From assembly GCA_034509735.1 (NCBI GenBank), contig JACGWO010000003.1, forward strand, positions 5,146,001 through 5,210,000: 64,000 bases of DNA, in the 5' to 3' direction. The notes below the pieces were generated by a model. That model was not told the origin of the DNA, made no database searches, and worked only from the letters and a program-made list of their open reading frames with translations. This DNA comes from Sesamum alatum (lineage: Eukaryota > Streptophyta > Magnoliopsida > Lamiales > Pedaliaceae). A program made the translations under genes and the position numbers. Of this stretch, positions 59,651 to 64,000 are shown piece after piece. Position 1 is the stretch's first letter; each line of letters starts with the position of its first letter.

Positions 59651-59674
59651 GATCCACTGAGCCCGCAGTGGATC
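59651..59674 (-). other. Leader hairpin with conserved loop (B element)
   Basis: GATCCACTG and CAGTGGATC, perfect 9-bp stem, loop CGGGCT in sense. Confidence 0.75.
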
Positions 59675-60409
59675 TATGGTCAATCTAGGGTAAGCCTACA
59701 CTATTACAATTTTTTTACATCCCATTGTCATTCTAATGGGGCCTTGTAAATCCTTCTTTGTTCTTCTTGACCTTCCACCGTGGGCTCTGTCCACCGGACC
59801 TTCATTGGAAGCTTACATTTAATAAAATAAAGCCTCACAGTCTAATCTACTCTCATTACAACTTAAAAGAAACCCCAATCATAAGTCGGGGGGAGTACAT
59901 TAAAAGAGAGGAAGAAAGCCTTATTATTCCAAGGCTAAAAACGATAGAGAGAAGAGAAAAACAAAGAGGCACGCAGGCCTCACCCAACAAAAATATAAAC
60001 CATACATAGGTCAATGGGCTAGTGATCATCCTTATTGTTTATCAAATAAACAACAATAAAGCACATTTATATCAAATATAAACATGCCAACAAATAAATA
60101 CATCCCATGCATTTATAAATAGATATCCAATATCTAAAACAATAAACATAATAAAATGCAGAAAAATATCATATTAATAATGCAATTAAAAATATGGATA
60201 TCAACTATACATCCAATGTACAATTTTTTTTTTATTTTTTTTTTGTTTGGAAACCATTTCCAAAATAATCTAAGGCACAAAAAAAATAATTTTAGAAAAT
60301 CCAATTTAACCAAAATTAAAAATATGCCAAAATTAATAATTTCAGAAAACTAGCAGATATCAGGAAAATCCAATTTTCCGGAAAAACGGCAAAAACGGCA
60401 CAAAACAGT

Positions 60410-60622
60410 GCTGCCGACCGGCCGTCCCAGACGGCCGTGCGCGCGCGCGCTTAGCAGCGCACGCGGCCGCCCGCGTGCAGCAGCAGGCGCGCGCGCGCAC
60501 GCCCAGCAGCGCGCACGGGCGGACGCCCGCGCACGCCTGCAGGCCGCGCGCGCCCCGCGCGCAGGCGCCCCTGCCTGCGCGCGCGGGCGCGCGCCTGCTG
60601 CCCCTGCGGGCGGCCGGCACCG
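60410..60622 (-). repeat. GC-rich leader tract (B element, minus)
   Basis: About 210 bp of GCGCGC-rich sequence, near the size of the plus-strand B copy. Confidence 0.75.
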
Positions 60623-60880
60623 TTTTTTCACTTTTTTCTTTTTTTTTTTTTATTTTAAACTTCTGCTATAAAAACTGAAATTAAACATGCATTTACAGAA
60701 AATCCAATTCTCCAAAATGCATGGATATCCATAATTTCAAAAGCAAAATTAACACATATTTTCTACACATATTATCATGCATTAAAGCCATAAATCATGC
60801 TTTCCAAAAGCAATTTAAACATGTTCTTCATGCTTAACACATAATAACATGTAATTCCTATAGCCACAACACCGAACCGG

Positions 60881-60892
60881 GCTCTGATACCA
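60881..60892 (-). other. Primer-binding site
   Basis: TGGTATCAGAGC in sense, one base inside the LTR at 60894. Confidence 0.95.
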
Positions 60893-60893
60893 C

Positions 60894-63117
60894 TGAAAGA
60901 ATCGGGTACGGCCCGGGAACGCAACGGAAGCGTAAAAACGTTAAATTTAAAGCATAAATTTAAACGGGTTCAAAGGGGTGTTCCCTTTGAAGTTCCCGGG
61001 CGTTCGGTGTTTGTCAAAGCATAAAATAAAGAGGAGAAGAATGCTGGACATATGGCTAAAGGAAGTAAACAAAAGATACATGAAAACATAAAGAAAACCA
61101 ACCTTATGTTCGTTGCACGTAGAACCGGTTTGTTTCTAGCGTTGTTCCCTTTCCGTTTCTCCTTCCGTTCACTTGAGGATCCAAATTAGAATCCCTCTAA
61201 TTTGTCCACACCACACTATGGAATGTATATCTCTAATCTATTGCTAGATAGAAGTAGAGAAAAGAAGAAGAAAAAAAACAATCCAAAACAACACTATTGA
61301 TTAGTGCTTTTTGGAATGTTTTAGTTCAAACCTTTCCAAAAGGTATGAACACAAAAAGGAGAAATTTTCAGAGGTTTTTGGAGAGTTTCTTGATGGAAAA
61401 TTTCGTGCAAGACATAGCATACAAGTTATGTGAATGGTTTTGTGTAAGTAGAGTTGTTGAATTCAAAATTCAACTTCTCTTGTCAACTTCCAAAGTAACT
61501 TACATACACACACCATTATCTACATAACCATGCACCATTATAGCAAATAAAACCACCCACAAAATCATACAAAGGCTGGTCACATGTGCCTCACATGTGG
61601 AAGATTTTAATTCTTCCTTCATTTGCTATAAATTGAATTTTTCCATGGACTAGGACTACTAGTCTTAGACTTTTATTTAATCTAATTAAATTAAGTCCAA
61701 ACAAAGTCCATTGGGCATTAATTAATCCAATTAATCTCAATCTAATTGATGCCCATAGGTTTATTTAATCCAATTAAATAAACATAAGTCCGAACTCTAA
61801 TTAGTTGATCCAATCAATTAATTAATCGAAACCCGATAAATTAATCCAATTAATTTAAAGGTTCTAAGTCCAAAAATTAACTAATCCAATTAATTAATTC
61901 TTGGACCATCCATCAAATGGATTTCCCAATAAATGATCCAATCATTTATTTTTCTCCTTGAATTAATTTAATCCAATTAAATTAATTCGCTTCTTCTAGA
62001 ATTAATTCCAAATTAATTCTACCAATTCCATAGTAATTTGTGTGTGACTCTTTAGGTTCACCCTCAGCTAGACTTGGGCTTGTGTCCAACACAATTGGTT
62101 AAATCCAATTTAATTAACTATTTTCCAATTAACCATTAATCGGAAAACGCCCGTCACCATGGGTGGCCGTCTAGCAACGGTCCATGGCACTAGAGACTAG
62201 GTGAATGTTGGAGTGAAAATTTAGGCTCTCGATTACCATACGAGTACGGTCCTTCCATCATCCGTCTCCCGGTCTAAGTCTAGGGCATGGAATTTGGCGT
62301 CGGTTCCCATCCTGGACTAGACAACTATGCTCAATAACTCGAGACGCGTTTGCTCTATTGATCGACGTAGGAAACCATTCCCTACTCGACCAATCGCTGT
62401 GGCCACAGACTTAAAGAGCTTAAACCGTCTCAGAGCGCATAGGAGACTCGACTGTCATATACTGACAGGTGACGGATCCTATCTTGGAATCCACCGTCCT
62501 CAATACATATTCCGACTGCACTGGATGAGGCTTATGATGAACGTATCCCAGATACGGGCATCTCTTGCCAGACCCTAGATACAACCTTCATATGCATGTG
62601 ACTGCCATGATTCCTCAAGTCCGAGGACTAATCTCGTACTATCGGAGCCGAGAATTCCAGTCATACCGACTAAGCCTCCAAGGCTTCCATATGACGATTC
62701 CCGCGAGTCAGTTCAGTCAGCTAACACCCACGTCAACTAACCCACTAATATTGCATAGACGTCCAACGTCTGTTGCCGATGAAACACGGCACTCATCCAA
62801 TGAATGCAATCCTTAGTGCAAGTCTCTGTAGGACCCTCGATGCCCTGTCTCGAGGTCCTCGACTTGGAACATTCCAGACCAACCCTCAGAAGTTGGTTTC
62901 ATAGCTGCCATCCAATGCGCAGCCCAACTACATGGGTTATACAATTGGTCTGTGGGCATTTGTTGTGACGTTAAAACATCGTTTAACGTAATCAGTAAGC
63001 ACAACAAACACATAGTGCCACGGATGAATACTTACTATATTCATCAAGTCAATAAAGATTGCTAAATAGTACCCAAAACCGCCAATCCAATTGGCTTTCG
63101 GGTCACCTATTCTAACA
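60894..63117 (-). mobile_element. B-type 5' LTR
   Basis: 2224 bp, nearly identical to 53436-55660. Near-end hairpin 60969-60991. Confidence 0.93.
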
Positions 63118-64000
63118 GTCTCTAGTGCCATGAACCGTTGCTAGAGGGCCACCTATGGTAACGAGTTTTTCTAGTTATTGGTTAATCAAATAATTAATTA
63201 AATTATATTTAGTTAATTGTGCGGGATACAAGCCCAAGTCTAAGTGAAGGTGACCCTAAAGAGTGACATACAAATCACTATAGAATAAGTGGAATTAAAT
63301 CCGGAACAAACGAATTAATTTAATTGGAATAAATAAATTCATGGAGCAAAATAAATGATTGGATCATTTATTAGGATAATTTATTGGATGGATACCTTAA
63401 TAATTTAATTGATAGGATTAATTAAATTTTGGGCTTAGCCTTTAAAAATAATTGAAATGATTTAAAATTGGCTTGGACTAATTGATTAGTGGATTGGATT
63501 CATTAATTAATTAGTAGATGAGCTTGTCTAATTAATGGATTAGATTTATTAATTAGTGCAGATAGGCTTAATTAGTTAGTTGGACTAACTAATCGGTTTG
63601 GGCTTGATTAATAAATTGGATTTATTAATCGAGTATATTTGCACATGTGTATTTATTTAATTGGATTAAATATAAACATGTGTTTTCTATTGGGTATTTA
63701 TTTAATTGGATTAAATAATATACCTAATGGATTAATTATTAGGCTTGAATTAATTTGTTGGATAAATTAAAACAAGTCCAATCCAAATTATACATGCTTT
63801 AGCCGCCACATGAGAGAGATTGAGGCAAAGTGAATCTCTTTTGGATGAGTTAATCTCGGCCCACATAACAATTATACAAGTGTGTGCAAATTCGAGGAGA
63901 CAAGTGAAGAGGTAATGCAACGGGTTAGTGGCTGGCTGTTTTTGGAATGATTCACATCAAACCATAACTCTCTCCACAAAATACTCGTACACACGAAGCA
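63118..64000 (+). mobile_element. B-like LTR fragment, truncated on the left and by the window
   Basis: Starts at GTCTCTAGTGCCATG, in the middle of the LTR core, and follows the order of the plus-strand B LTR from about 13078 (GATACAAGCCCAAGTCTA, AATGATTGGATCATTTATT). It is more diverged from both other B types than they are from each other. AT-rich with repeated TTAATTGGATTAA-like motifs; no coding content. Confidence 0.75.

Larger units (their letters stand above)
58890..60880 (-). other. B-type leader
   Basis: Paired palindromes 59335-59345 and 59254-59264 (81 nt apart), perfect CGGGCT-loop hairpin 59651-59674, AT-rich stretch with a poly-T run near 60229, GC-rich tract 60410-60622, then AT-rich sequence to the PBS. 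No gene seen. Confidence 0.85.
53436..63117 (-). mobile_element. B-type element with near-identical LTRs and a dead interior
   Basis: On the minus strand: 5' LTR (63117-60894), PBS (60892-60881), leader, gag-pol remains, polypurine tract (55671-55661) and 3' LTR (55660-53436). I counted roughly 15-20 differences between the LTRs over 2.2 kb, under 1 percent. The coding part is about 840 bp shorter than in the complete A copy and lacks both RT catalytic motifs. The flanks are TTGAG and GTCTC, so no TSD is seen, and they belong to different LTRs. Confidence 0.9.

Overview
The window is a block of nested and rearranged LTR retrotransposons from a plant nuclear genome. Every internal region I can place is Ty1/copia: one gag-pol frame in the order gag zinc knuckle, DTG protease, HHCC integrase, YVDD reverse transcriptase, RNase H. 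The primer-binding site (PBS) is TGGTATCAGAGC, complementary to the 3' end of plant initiator tRNA-Met. The LTRs are about 2.0-2.2 kb, run TG...CA, and make 5-bp target duplications (TSDs). An angiosperm, probably a eudicot, is likely; the sequence does not fix the species. I see no host gene, rRNA, tRNA gene or CRISPR array.

Working names are mine. A-type LTRs have two subtypes: A1 ends ..ACAATTCCTTTCA, A2 ends ..CCGATTTCTTTCA. B, C and E are related LTR types with other ends.

Layout: 1-4008 is the 5' part of a minus-strand A element, sitting in the PBS of a plus-strand B element (4009-14384). The B element's pol is split by a C-type solo LTR (8277-10489, TSD TAGAG). The B element itself lies in the leader of an A-type element, D (14385 onward). 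The D leader also holds a probable Ty3/gypsy solo LTR (about 15382-19694, TSD CACAA), which carries an A2 solo LTR (16900-18899, TSD TGCTG). A minus-strand E element (20080-30090) then replaces the gag-to-RT part of D. D's remaining RT-RNase H leads into LTR 31467-33443. That LTR is shared with a complete internal region (33444-39794), and the next LTR (39795-41773) is shared with a third one (41774-42376), so this is a tandem array with shared LTRs. Another A element, E3, starts at 42377. Its pol is cut by a minus-strand A2 LTR (47926-51902) that carries an A1 solo LTR (49582-51565, TSD ACACG/ACATG). E3's 3' LTR is cut by a minus-strand B element (53436-63117), and the window ends in a B-like LTR fragment.

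No copy has an intact gag-pol. The best one (35721-39778) needs four small insertions and one stop explained. The most interesting signals are non-coding: a six-copy 21-bp array derived from the PBS, a hairpin near the LTR end with compensatory base changes between types, paired palindromes 79-81 nt apart before gag, a hairpin with a constant CGGGCT loop, GC-rich leader tracts built from repeated hairpins, and W-box clusters upstream of the TATA box. Two defective elements also carry stop codons at the same two gag-pol positions.
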